Source: Candidatus Dadabacteria bacterium | GTDB taxonomy: Bacteria; Desulfobacterota_D; UBA1144; Nemesobacterales; UBA2774 | DNA: 5,864 nt | Reading direction: 5' to 3' | Assembly: GCA_030632765.1 (NCBI GenBank) | Contig: DAOVUC010000117.1 | Coordinates: 1-5,864, forward strand | Shown: positions 1 through 5,010 of the stretch, piece after piece | Layout of the letters: every line of letters begins with the position of its first letter | Position numbering within the stretch: the stretch's first letter is position 1 | Position numbers and translations under genes: made by a program | The notes under the pieces: model-generated | The model's input: only the letters and a program-made list of their open reading frames with translations | What the model was told of the DNA's origin: nothing | The model's database searches: none

Positions 1-39
1 CAAGCAGTCGATATGGAAAAACTAGGAGGTAAAAAATGA
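1..39 (+). CDS. 3' end of an unidentified upstream gene
   Basis: Reading from base 1, a frame encodes QAVDMEKLGGKK and ends in TGA at 37-39. The other two + frames stop earlier (TAG at 23-25, TAA at 30-32). The TGA shares four bases (ATGA) with the start codon of the VOC gene at 36, a classic translational-coupling arrangement. The VOC ribosome binding site lies inside these last codons (Gly-Gly encoded by GGAGGT). Twelve residues are too few to assign a family. It is inferred to be a real gene end because of the ATGA geometry, and it was probably co-transcribed with the VOC gene. Confidence 0.55.
   Translation, partial: QAVDMEKLGGKK
24..30 (+). promoter_or_regulatory. Ribosome binding site of the VOC gene
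   Basis: AGGAGGT lies five bases before the ATG at 36. It is embedded in the coding end of the upstream gene, consistent with coupled translation across the ATGA overlap. No separate promoter is visible in the 35 available bases. Confidence 0.8.
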
Positions 40-500
40 TCAAATCTATAGACCATATAAATATTGTAGTTTCGGACTTGGAACGCTCGGTGAAGTTTTA
101 CACCGAAGTTCTGGGATTTGAGAAGATTAACACTGTGCACCTTGAGGGCGACTGGATAGACTCCATAGTCGGGCTCAAGGGTGTAGTTGCGGATCTAGTC
201 ATTATCGCTGCCCCTGAAGGCGGTCCCAAGATTGAGCTTTTTTATTTTAAATCTCCATTTGGTGAATCAATACCGTCTAACTCTCTTGCGAATACGATCG
301 GGCTCCGTCATTTTGCGCTTAGAGTCGATGATATTCAAGAGTCCTATAAAAAGCTAAAGGATGCGGGTGTTAAGGTCCTGAGTGAGCCTGCAACCGTTCC
401 CCAAAATGTTGCGCCCCAGAGCAATGTGCGTAAGACGATGTACTATTTTCAGGACCCTGACGGCGTGCTTATAGAAATTGCCGAAATCATATATTTATAA
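36..500 (+). CDS. VOC family (glyoxalase/dioxygenase-fold) metalloprotein
   Basis: This 154-residue cytoplasmic protein has two βαβββ modules, the normal size for a single-chain VOC protein of the glyoxalase I or methylmalonyl-CoA epimerase type. The first module (about 1-70) opens with IDHINIVVSDLERSVKFYTEVLGF and the second (about 88-150) with LRHFALRVDDIQ. Candidate divalent-metal ligands sit at the four usual places: His7, Glu67 (KIELFYF), His92 and Glu147 (GVLIEIAE). The FYxxxLGF stretch and the closing FQDPDGVLIEI are family hallmarks. The start is ATG with AGGAGGT at 24-30, and it overlaps the upstream gene by ATGA. The substrate cannot be told from sequence: lactoylglutathione lyase, an epimerase, an extradiol dioxygenase and a resistance protein all share this fold. 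The family call is secure; the reaction is unknown. Confidence 0.9.
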   Translation: MIKSIDHINIVVSDLERSVKFYTEVLGFEKINTVHLEGDWIDSIVGLKGVVADLVIIAAPEGGPKIELFYFKSPFGESIPSNSLANTIGLRHFALRVDDIQESYKKLKDAGVKVLSEPATVPQNVAPQSNVRKTMYYFQDPDGVLIEIAEIIYL

Positions 501-1136
501 CAAACCCAGCACAAACGCTTTGTTTGAAACATTTACGACTATATGCATGATGTAGGCAGGCCAGAAGGATTTTCCCCGGTAGCATATATATCCCCAGAGC
601 AGTCCTGTGAATATTGTGCTGATTGTTTCTATCTCAGGCTTTCCGAAATGCAAAAGCACAAAGGGAATCATTTGTATAATAATGCTGCCCTCTTTGAATT
701 TATCTTTTAATCCGAACAGCATGAACCCGCGGAACAAGAACTCCCAGCCCAGCATATAGACCCCCATCTGGAGAGCGTATTTAAGGAGGTCAAAGTTTCC
801 CCCGGAGCGGTAGTAACCTTGCACCGAGGAGATATCGGAGCTGACATAAAGTATTGGAATTGCTATAGCGAGAAAGATTAGAACATAAGGAATCCAGAGC
901 TTATAATTCCCTAGCCTCAGGCCGAAATTAAGCGGGTTCTTTCTTAGAAAAATTAATATGGTAAGTACGGGGAATACTCCAAAATAGATAAATGAGCTGA
1001 TCCAGAAATTTTCTATCTGATGGTAGCTATAGAGAATCATAAAGAGGGTCGCGAAACAGATAACTACAATTTCATTATAGTAGTTTTTGATAAAGCCACC
1101 CAGTTTATTTAGTTCATGAGAAATATTTTTCGGCAT
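495..1136 (-). CDS. CPBP (CAAX/Abi-type) intramembrane metalloprotease
   Basis: This 213-residue polytopic membrane protein has hydrophobic segments around residues 22-38, 45-65, 80-98, 121-141, 152-163 and 172-184. It carries the three CPBP/Abi motifs. The first is WEFLFRG (Glu132, Arg136), corresponding to EExxxR with Trp replacing the first Glu, a variant I recall as common in bacterial members. The second is FVLLH (Phe159, His163) and the third is HIVVN (His198, Asn202). By family knowledge these residues form the catalytic or metal centre inside the membrane; the bacterial substrate is usually unknown. The only early Met is residue 1 and an in-frame TAA lies just upstream, so the start is fairly firm. 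It has no clear Shine-Dalgarno and sits 19 bases after the thioredoxin-like gene, so translational coupling is likely. Its stop codon lies inside the end of the opposing VOC gene (6-bp overlap). Confidence 0.88.
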   Translation of the reverse strand: MPKNISHELNKLGGFIKNYYNEIVVICFATLFMILYSYHQIENFWISSFIYFGVFPVLTILIFLRKNPLNFGLRLGNYKLWIPYVLIFLAIAIPILYVSSDISSVQGYYRSGGNFDLLKYALQMGVYMLGWEFLFRGFMLFGLKDKFKEGSIIIQMIPFVLLHFGKPEIETISTIFTGLLWGYICYRGKSFWPAYIMHIVVNVSNKAFVLGLL

Positions 1137-1155
1137 GTGCGTTTAATAATACTGT

Positions 1156-1629
1156 TTATTGGTTCTCGGACGCAATTTGTTTTAGAAGTTTTTTTGAAAG
1201 CATTGGCCCGCGCTCAACAAATTTTCCGTCCGGGCCATAAACAAGAAAATAGGGAATTGCGGGTATGTTGTAATATTTAACCAATGGATTTTCTAGATTG
1301 ATTATATCGATTTCTCTAAGTGCCATATTGTCGACTCTTAAGGCAAGCTCTCCAAGTTTTTCTTTAAGCGGCTTACAAGGCGCGCACCAATCGGCAGAAA
1401 ACATAAAGACCGTATACTTGTGGGGTTCGAGAAAGTTCATAACATTTATCAATTTTCCCGTGCTAATCAGTTTAACCTTCTCAAATTGGGAATTATTGTA
1501 AGCGAGTTCCTTATCGTCTGAGCCATATGATAGATCGGGGTTTGAACACAGTAGTGCTAATAGGATAAAGAGGCTTAGAAAAATTTTGCTTGCGGATGAG
1601 TTTTTATACATAGTAAGCGACATGCCCAT
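1156..1629 (-). CDS. Exported thioredoxin-like protein (CAPC motif)
   Basis: This 157-residue protein has an N-terminal signal peptide: Lys9 and Lys15 precede a hydrophobic core at about 16-28. Cleavage is probably after the SYG at 34-36. Cys28 is not preceded by a good lipobox, so a lipoprotein is unlikely. The mature part is a thioredoxin fold with FMFSADWCAPCKPLKEKL (redox pair Cys82 and Cys85), DIINLENPLVKYYNIPAIPYFLVYGPDG containing the cis-proline Pro126, and a C-terminal helix. It probably acts in the periplasm as a dithiol-disulfide exchange protein reducing or maturing envelope proteins; the partner is unknown. Three ATG codons (residues 1, 3 and 7) compete as the start and none has a strong Shine-Dalgarno. 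A TATAAT box lies only about 8 bases before the first, so the mRNA may be leaderless or begin at Met7. It lies between purU (64-base gap) and the CPBP gene (19-base gap). Confidence 0.88.
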   Translation of the reverse strand: MGMSLTMYKNSSASKIFLSLFILLALLCSNPDLSYGSDDKELAYNNSQFEKVKLISTGKLINVMNFLEPHKYTVFMFSADWCAPCKPLKEKLGELALRVDNMALREIDIINLENPLVKYYNIPAIPYFLVYGPDGKFVERGPMLSKKLLKQIASENQ

Positions 1630-1636
1630 TTATCTA

Positions 1637-1664
1637 ATTATACGCATATTCAAAACAGTAACAA
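1637..1664 (-). promoter_or_regulatory. Candidate sigma-70-type promoter for the thioredoxin-like/CPBP pair
   Basis: On the - strand, TTGTTA (1664-1659, 4 of 6 consensus) is followed after 16 bases by a perfect TATAAT (1642-1637). Initiation about 7 bases downstream would fall near 1630, immediately before or at the ATG at 1629. This would allow the last two genes of the cluster to be expressed apart from purU and would give a leaderless message for the first start. Matches of this kind arise by chance in AT-rich gaps, so the call is tentative. Confidence 0.4.
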
Positions 1665-1672
1665 TCTGTTTT
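1652..1672. repeat. Perfect 7-bp inverted repeat between purU and the thioredoxin-like gene
   Basis: AAAACAG and CTGTTTT are separated by 7 bases. The loop contains the putative -35 box at 1659-1664. On the - strand it lies 21 bases past the purU stop and ends in TTTT. It could therefore be a weak factor-independent terminator for purU, or an operator over the downstream promoter. The stem holds only two G-C pairs, so termination would be inefficient. Confidence 0.4.
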
Positions 1673-1693
1673 AGGAAATTAAGAGCGTCTCTA

Positions 1694-2566
1694 TCAATCA
1701 AAAATCAGAGTACGGTTGCCGTATACGAGTATATGGCGTTTCAGATGGTGCCAGATGGCCTGCGATAGGACTACCTTTTCAAGGTCGCGTCCCTTTCTGA
1801 CCAAGTCCTCGATGTTGTCCTTATGGCTCACACGGACTACATTTTGTTCAATAATAGGACCCGCGTCCAATTCCGCTGTGACATAGTGGCTTGTGGCGCC
1901 GATAATTTTTACCCCACGCTCATATGCGGAATGATAGGGCTTCGCACCAGGAAAAGCTGGCAGAAATGAATGATGGATGTTTATAACTTTATTTGGATAA
2001 TGTGATACAAAATCATCACTTAGAATCTGCATGTATCTGGCAAGAACGATAAAATCAATATTATATTTATTTAGAAGATCCAGCTGTTTCTGCTCTGCTT
2101 CTTTCTTATTCTCTTTGGTAACCTGAATTATATGATAGTCAATTCCAAAATTGTCAGAGATTGGCTCTAAGTCTTTGTGATTACTGATAATTAGAGGAAC
2201 CTCTACATTCCATTCACCTGACTGGCTACGTGATAATATGTCATGAAGGCAGTGAGACATCTTTGATACGAAAATAGCCATTCGAGGAGTATAGTCCGAG
2301 AAATATAGACGCCACTGCATTTCAAACTTTTCGCCAATAAGAGTATCAAAGTACTCCCCAATTTTTTCAGCGGGTATCGAAAAATTGGCTAAGTCCCATT
2401 CTACTCTCATGAAAAATACATTTTGCTCCCCGTCAACGTGCTGGTCGAGATATAGAATGTTCCCTTCATTCTTAAAGATGAATTCGGTTATGGCCGAAAC
2501 TAGTCCCTTTCTATCGGGGCAGTGTATTAGCAATATTGCGGATCGATTTTGTTCTTGTTTGCTCAT
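1694..2566 (-). CDS. purU: Formyltetrahydrofolate deformylase PurU
   Basis: This 290-residue protein is the typical length for PurU, which hydrolyses 10-formyltetrahydrofolate to formate and tetrahydrofolate in the cytoplasm. It balances the one-carbon pool and supplies formate for purine synthesis by PurT. The N-terminal ACT domain (about 10-85) begins ILLIHCPDRKGLVSAITEFI, the region that in the Escherichia coli enzyme senses methionine and glycine. The catalytic formyltransferase-fold domain (about 92-285) has VLARYMQILS at 174-183, NIHHSFLPAFPG with Asn196 and His198, and ATSHYVTAELDAGPIIEQ with Asp234. These match the Asn-His-Asp triad of the PurN/PurU/Fmt group. The start is ATG with only a weak purine stretch upstream (GAAGAAA). 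It sits 36 bases after the metallopeptidase gene and probably shares its transcript. No other folate or purine gene is adjacent. All key residues are present. Confidence 0.95.
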   Translation of the reverse strand: MSKQEQNRSAILLIHCPDRKGLVSAITEFIFKNEGNILYLDQHVDGEQNVFFMRVEWDLANFSIPAEKIGEYFDTLIGEKFEMQWRLYFSDYTPRMAIFVSKMSHCLHDILSRSQSGEWNVEVPLIISNHKDLEPISDNFGIDYHIIQVTKENKKEAEQKQLDLLNKYNIDFIVLARYMQILSDDFVSHYPNKVINIHHSFLPAFPGAKPYHSAYERGVKIIGATSHYVTAELDAGPIIEQNVVRVSHKDNIEDLVRKGRDLEKVVLSQAIWHHLKRHILVYGNRTLIFD

Positions 2567-2602
2567 TTTAGTTTCTTCGTTAGCTCCAGAAATTTAAAGC
2601 GA

Positions 2603-2974
2603 TTAATGGCTTCCCATCAGCTCATATATCTCATCATCATTTAAACCGAAATAATGAGCAATTTCGTGCTGAAGGACCTCATTCACCCTTTCTTCTATTT
2701 CACTTTCGGTTCTGCACACCTTTTCTATGTCTTTTTGATAAAGCACTATTTCATCAGGCAACCTGACGCCCTGCCAAATGCTTCTCTGAGGTAAAGGGGT
2801 ACCTCTGTAAATCCCAAGTAGCAAACCTTTTCCTCTGACCTTTAATTTCTCAAGATCTTCTCTACTTGGATAGTCCTCAACCGTTATAGCAACATTGTCA
2901 ATCTTATCCCTGAATTTCTGAGGGATATTATTGTAAGCTTTATCCACCAGGTCTTCGAACTTTTTTTTGTTCAC
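2603..2974 (-). CDS. Small HExxH zinc metallopeptidase (zincin-like, PF06262/DUF1025 type)
   Basis: This 123-residue protein is predicted cytoplasmic, with no signal or membrane segment. The C-terminal LQHEIAHYFGLNDDEI gives the zinc motif HExxH (His103, Glu104, His107) followed by the acidic Asp113-Asp114-Glu115, which is the arrangement and length of the short zincin-like family. The conserved-looking central LLLGIYRGTPLPQRS (51-65) and LPDEIVLYQKDIE also fit that family. Substrates of the family are not generally established, so peptidase activity is inferred from the motif. The start codon is GTG at 2974-2972, with GGTAGG eight bases upstream, and no better ATG exists before the conserved core. 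Codons 2-5 hold a run of eight A's flanked by GAAC and GTTC. It is the first gene of the - strand cluster and faces the divergent intergenic region. Confidence 0.87.
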   Translation of the reverse strand: MNKKKFEDLVDKAYNNIPQKFRDKIDNVAITVEDYPSREDLEKLKVRGKGLLLGIYRGTPLPQRSIWQGVRLPDEIVLYQKDIEKVCRTESEIEERVNEVLQHEIAHYFGLNDDEIYELMGSH

Positions 2975-3012
2975 TTTTCTAACCTACCAAATTCATTATG
3001 AAATCGAATAAA

Positions 3013-3041
3013 ATACTATATCATGTTTTGTGGCCTTTCAA
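3013..3041 (-). promoter_or_regulatory. Candidate promoter of the metallopeptidase-purU cluster
   Basis: On the - strand TTGAAA (3041-3036, 5 of 6 consensus) is followed by TAGTAT (3018-3013, 4 of 6) at 17-base spacing. Alternatively it pairs with TATAGT (3020-3015, 5 of 6) at 15-base spacing. The start site would lie near 3005-3010, leaving a leader of about 30 bases before the GTG. Position and spacing are plausible, but this is unconfirmed. Confidence 0.45.
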
Positions 3042-3073
3042 TCTGAAATGATCGTAAAATACTGCTTTTGAGG

Positions 3074-3091
3074 CTTTTTTCTTCAAAAAAG
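3074..3091. repeat. AT-rich hairpin in the divergent intergenic region
   Basis: C followed by six T's, a CTTC spacer, then six A's and G make a 7-bp inverted repeat. It lies between divergent genes, where no transcript would be expected to end. It is more likely a bend, an A-tract or a regulator site than a terminator. It has only one G-C pair. Confidence 0.35.
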
Positions 3092-3116
3092 GTTACACAT
3101 CTTTTTCAACAATCGA

Positions 3117-3131
3117 TTATCATATAGATAA
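3117..3131. promoter_or_regulatory. Small inverted repeat, possible operator
   Basis: TTATC-ATATA-GATAA is a perfect 5-bp inverted repeat, preceded by the self-complementary AATCGATT at 3111-3118. It lies about 45 bases before the strong ribosome binding site of the Trx-MsrA-like gene, where a repressor could act. -10-like hexamers TATAAA (3143-3148) and TAAAAT (3153-3158) follow, but neither has a convincing -35 partner. In this AT-rich stretch it may be chance. Confidence 0.25.
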
Positions 3132-3163
3132 ATAGACTTTTGTATAAAGTTGTAAAATAGATT

Positions 3164-3173
3164 AAGAGGTGAG
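3164..3173 (+). promoter_or_regulatory. Strong ribosome binding site of the Trx-MsrA-like gene
   Basis: AAGAGGTGAG includes GAGGTGA (3166-3172), seven consecutive matches to the usual anti-Shine-Dalgarno. It lies three bases before the ATG at 3176. This fixes the start and suggests efficient translation. Confidence 0.8.
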
Positions 3174-3175
3174 AT

Positions 3176-4303
3176 ATGAGTAAATTATTGTTAATACTTC
3201 CTGTAATAGTAACAGTATTTATTTTATACACATTGCGTTCCCCAGGCATCACAAAAGAAGATAAGGCTAGTAACAATACAAATTCATCAATTACTTTAGC
3301 GGAACTTCAAGATATTAAAGACGCACCAGTTGAGCTTGGACAAGTGGATTGGATTAGAAACTTTGATGAGGCAGCTGCAAGAGCTAATGAGCAAAATAAA
3401 CCGCTGCTTGTTCTATTTCAAGAGGTTCCGGGGTGCAGCACATCTTCAGGTTATGGGAATAATGTACTTAGCCATCCGCTGATAGTGGAAGCGATTGAAA
3501 CGCTCTTTGTAGGTGTTGCAATATATAACAATCATAAGGGTGAGGATGAAAGGGTGCTTAATTCGTTTGGAGAGCCTTCCTGGAATAACCCTGTTGTGAG
3601 AATTATGACCCCGGAGCGTAAGGAGCTTACTTCAAGGCTTAGCGGGGATTATACAACGCCCGGATTGGTAAGGGCCATGATCACAGCTCTTGAGAATAAT
3701 AATAAGACGGTGCCGCCATATTTGAGTCTCTTGGCGCAAGAGCTAAATGTTAACAACGGAAGGTCGGAACGAGCTGTATTTGCTATGCACTGCTTTTGGG
3801 TAGGTGAGGGCAAGCTCGCCAATGTTAATGGTGTGATTTCAACCCGGCCTGGTTTTATGGGTGGCCGTGAAGTTGTCGAGCTTGAGTATAATCCAGACAT
3901 CATTTCATATGGAGATCTTGTAAAGAAGGCTAGATCTCAGAATGTCGCAAGACATATTTTTACAGAGAATTCTGAGCAGAGTTCCATAGCAAAAGAAATT
4001 GTGGGGGATAGTTCCGTTTCAACAAAAAGCACATTCAGAGCGGATAGCAGACCTAAATACTATATATCTGGAACTTCTTACAAATACGTGCCTATGATCA
4101 GTACACAAATTGCCAGAGTAAATGCTGCAATAGGGGCCTTGCAGTCTCCAAATATATTTTTATCACCTAGACAGTTAGAGCTTTATCAATATATAGAAAA
4201 TCATCAGGACTTGAACTGGCCAAATTTAGTTAGCAGCTCGGATTTTAATGCTAGCTGGAATAAAGCAGTTTCGTTACTTAATAATCAGATCAGTAGAAGA
4301 TAG
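3176..4303 (+). CDS. Membrane-anchored thioredoxin-like (VPGC) / MsrA-like fusion protein
   Basis: This 375-residue protein has an N-terminal hydrophobic segment (about 4-20) with no obvious cleavage site, so it is probably a signal anchor with the rest in the periplasm. Residues about 57-175 are thioredoxin-like. DWIRNFDEAAARANEQNKP followed by LLVLFQEVPGC resembles Thioredoxin_7/DUF255 proteins, but the CxxC is reduced to a single Cys87. VPGC looks like the cysteine version of the VPGU motif in VPGUxxT-type thioredoxin-like selenoproteins; that name is from memory. Residues about 199-260 resemble MsrA: AVFAMHCFWVGEGK with Cys206, NGVISTRPGFMGG, then REVVELEYNPDIISYGDL, where Glu232 aligns with the catalytic Glu94 of Escherichia coli MsrA. 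The roughly 18-residue loop carrying MsrA Tyr82 is missing, and no HGTQYRS-like segment follows. Residues 294-335 (KYYISGTSYKYVPM, QIARVNAAIG, LSPRQ) look like a conserved tail of unknown role. There are only two cysteines. A redox function is inferred; ordinary MsrA activity is doubtful. It appears to be a single-gene unit. Confidence 0.75.
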   Translation: MSKLLLILPVIVTVFILYTLRSPGITKEDKASNNTNSSITLAELQDIKDAPVELGQVDWIRNFDEAAARANEQNKPLLVLFQEVPGCSTSSGYGNNVLSHPLIVEAIETLFVGVAIYNNHKGEDERVLNSFGEPSWNNPVVRIMTPERKELTSRLSGDYTTPGLVRAMITALENNNKTVPPYLSLLAQELNVNNGRSERAVFAMHCFWVGEGKLANVNGVISTRPGFMGGREVVELEYNPDIISYGDLVKKARSQNVARHIFTENSEQSSIAKEIVGDSSVSTKSTFRADSRPKYYISGTSYKYVPMISTQIARVNAAIGALQSPNIFLSPRQLELYQYIENHQDLNWPNLVSSSDFNASWNKAVSLLNNQISRR

Positions 4304-4319
4304 GCCTATCTTTTACTGA
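4290..4319. terminator. 30-bp palindrome, probable bidirectional terminator
   Basis: TCAGTAGAAGATAGG (4290-4304) is followed directly by CCTATCTTTTACTGA (4305-4319). The 15-base arms are complementary except for one G-T wobble. The centre is GGCC, so the RNA of either strand can fold with a four-base loop. It contains the TAG of the + strand gene (4301-4303) and the TAA of the - strand gene (4313-4315). No long U tract follows on either side; the T's are within the stem (TCTTTT). The position between convergent genes makes bidirectional termination or mRNA 3'-end protection the likely role. Confidence 0.65.
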
Positions 4320-4915
4320 CTGAAATTTGTTTTCCTGTAATCTTCTACAAAGGTAATTAATTCGGGGAAGAATTCATTGAAGTTTTGCTCGAACTCTTGA
4401 TAATTCTTCTTGATATCGTCTAATCCGTCTTTTATTGGCTTAGCCTTTTCAAAACGGTTCAATCTTTTGGAAATTGCATTTAGTGCAAGCTCTATAGTAT
4501 CTAGATTCTTATAGGACCCGAGCCAGTCATCTTTAACCATGTAGGGCAAACGATCTCTTAGTTTTTGCGGGAGAATTTGTTCATGGTTTAATAGAACACT
4601 ATAAACTCTATCGGTAAACTCACTTAGTTCGATATTTGAATATTGAGACCAGTTTTTAGCCAAAAAGTGGTCAAAGCTCAAATCTACGATAATTCCCGCA
4701 AACCTTCTCCTGTCAGGTCTTAGCAGCTTCTTGCAAGCTAAGAAATTATGATTGGCGTCTGTATAGGCATCGATCTTTCGATGTGTCTTAATGCCTTTTA
4801 CTATCTCAGGGCTATACTCCTCTCCGAGACGCCCTTTGACGAAATCTCCCAACAAATTTCCAATTAAAGATTCGTCCGAGTCCTCTGCTAAATATAGGTG
4901 CGCTAGATAATTCAT
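4313..4915 (-). CDS. acpH: Acyl-carrier-protein phosphodiesterase (AcpH/DUF479 family)
   Basis: This 200-residue protein is close to the roughly 193 residues of Escherichia coli AcpH and colinear with it. MNYLAHLYLA at the start, GNLLGDFVKGR at 19-29 (Asp24), GIKTHRKIDAYTD at 41-53 (His45, Asp49), VDLSFDHFLAKNWSQ at 77-91 (Asp78, Asp82, His83) and the C-terminal LDDIKKNYQEFEQNFNEFFP all match the family. AcpH is a cytoplasmic HD-like, metal-dependent enzyme that removes the 4'-phosphopantetheine arm from holo-ACP to give apo-ACP, affecting prosthetic-group turnover in fatty acid synthesis. The ATG has AAGGA three bases upstream. The gene is separated from FKBP by 95 bases in which I see no clear terminator, so read-through is possible. 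Its 3' end forms half of the 30-bp palindrome. The family is secure; exact specificity is inferred. Confidence 0.9.
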   Translation of the reverse strand: MNYLAHLYLAEDSDESLIGNLLGDFVKGRLGEEYSPEIVKGIKTHRKIDAYTDANHNFLACKKLLRPDRRRFAGIIVDLSFDHFLAKNWSQYSNIELSEFTDRVYSVLLNHEQILPQKLRDRLPYMVKDDWLGSYKNLDTIELALNAISKRLNRFEKAKPIKDGLDDIKKNYQEFEQNFNEFFPELITFVEDYRKTNFSQ

Positions 4916-5010
4916 CGTTCCTTATCTCAGGACAGTATTTAAATCTTGGTAATTAGAAACCAATGAACCGAAAAATGCAACCAACTTGTGTGATTAGCAG
5001 GAGAAATGTA

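Noticed and set aside
512..526. CAAAC-N5-GTTTG hairpin near the VOC/CPBP junction as a terminator
   Set aside because: It has only five base pairs with two G-C pairs and no U tract; it also lies within CPBP coding sequence.
1298..1501. 67-codon + strand open frame
   Set aside because: It lies wholly antisense to the thioredoxin-like gene, has no family features and is explained as a shadow.
1711..1723. TACGG-TTG-CCGTA hairpin in the 3' coding end of purU as its terminator
   Set aside because: The stem is only 5 bp with a three-base loop, and the T run on the - strand begins several bases after the stem, so it does not have terminator geometry.
2385..2597. 70-codon + strand open frame
   Set aside because: It is antisense to the purU ACT-domain coding region and has no recognisable motif or good ribosome binding site.
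3434..3436. Selenocysteine at the VPG-x position
   Set aside because: The codon is TGC (Cys), not TGA, and the frame is continuous, so this copy is a cysteine form and not a selenoprotein.
3649..3903. 84-codon - strand open frame inside the Trx-MsrA-like gene
   Set aside because: It is antisense to well-conserved MsrA-like coding sequence and its composition looks like a reverse-frame artefact.
4946..4963. TTGGT-N8-ACCAA inverted repeat between acpH and FKBP
   Set aside because: It has five-base arms around an eight-base spacer in an AT-rich gap, with no other regulatory signal, so chance is likely.
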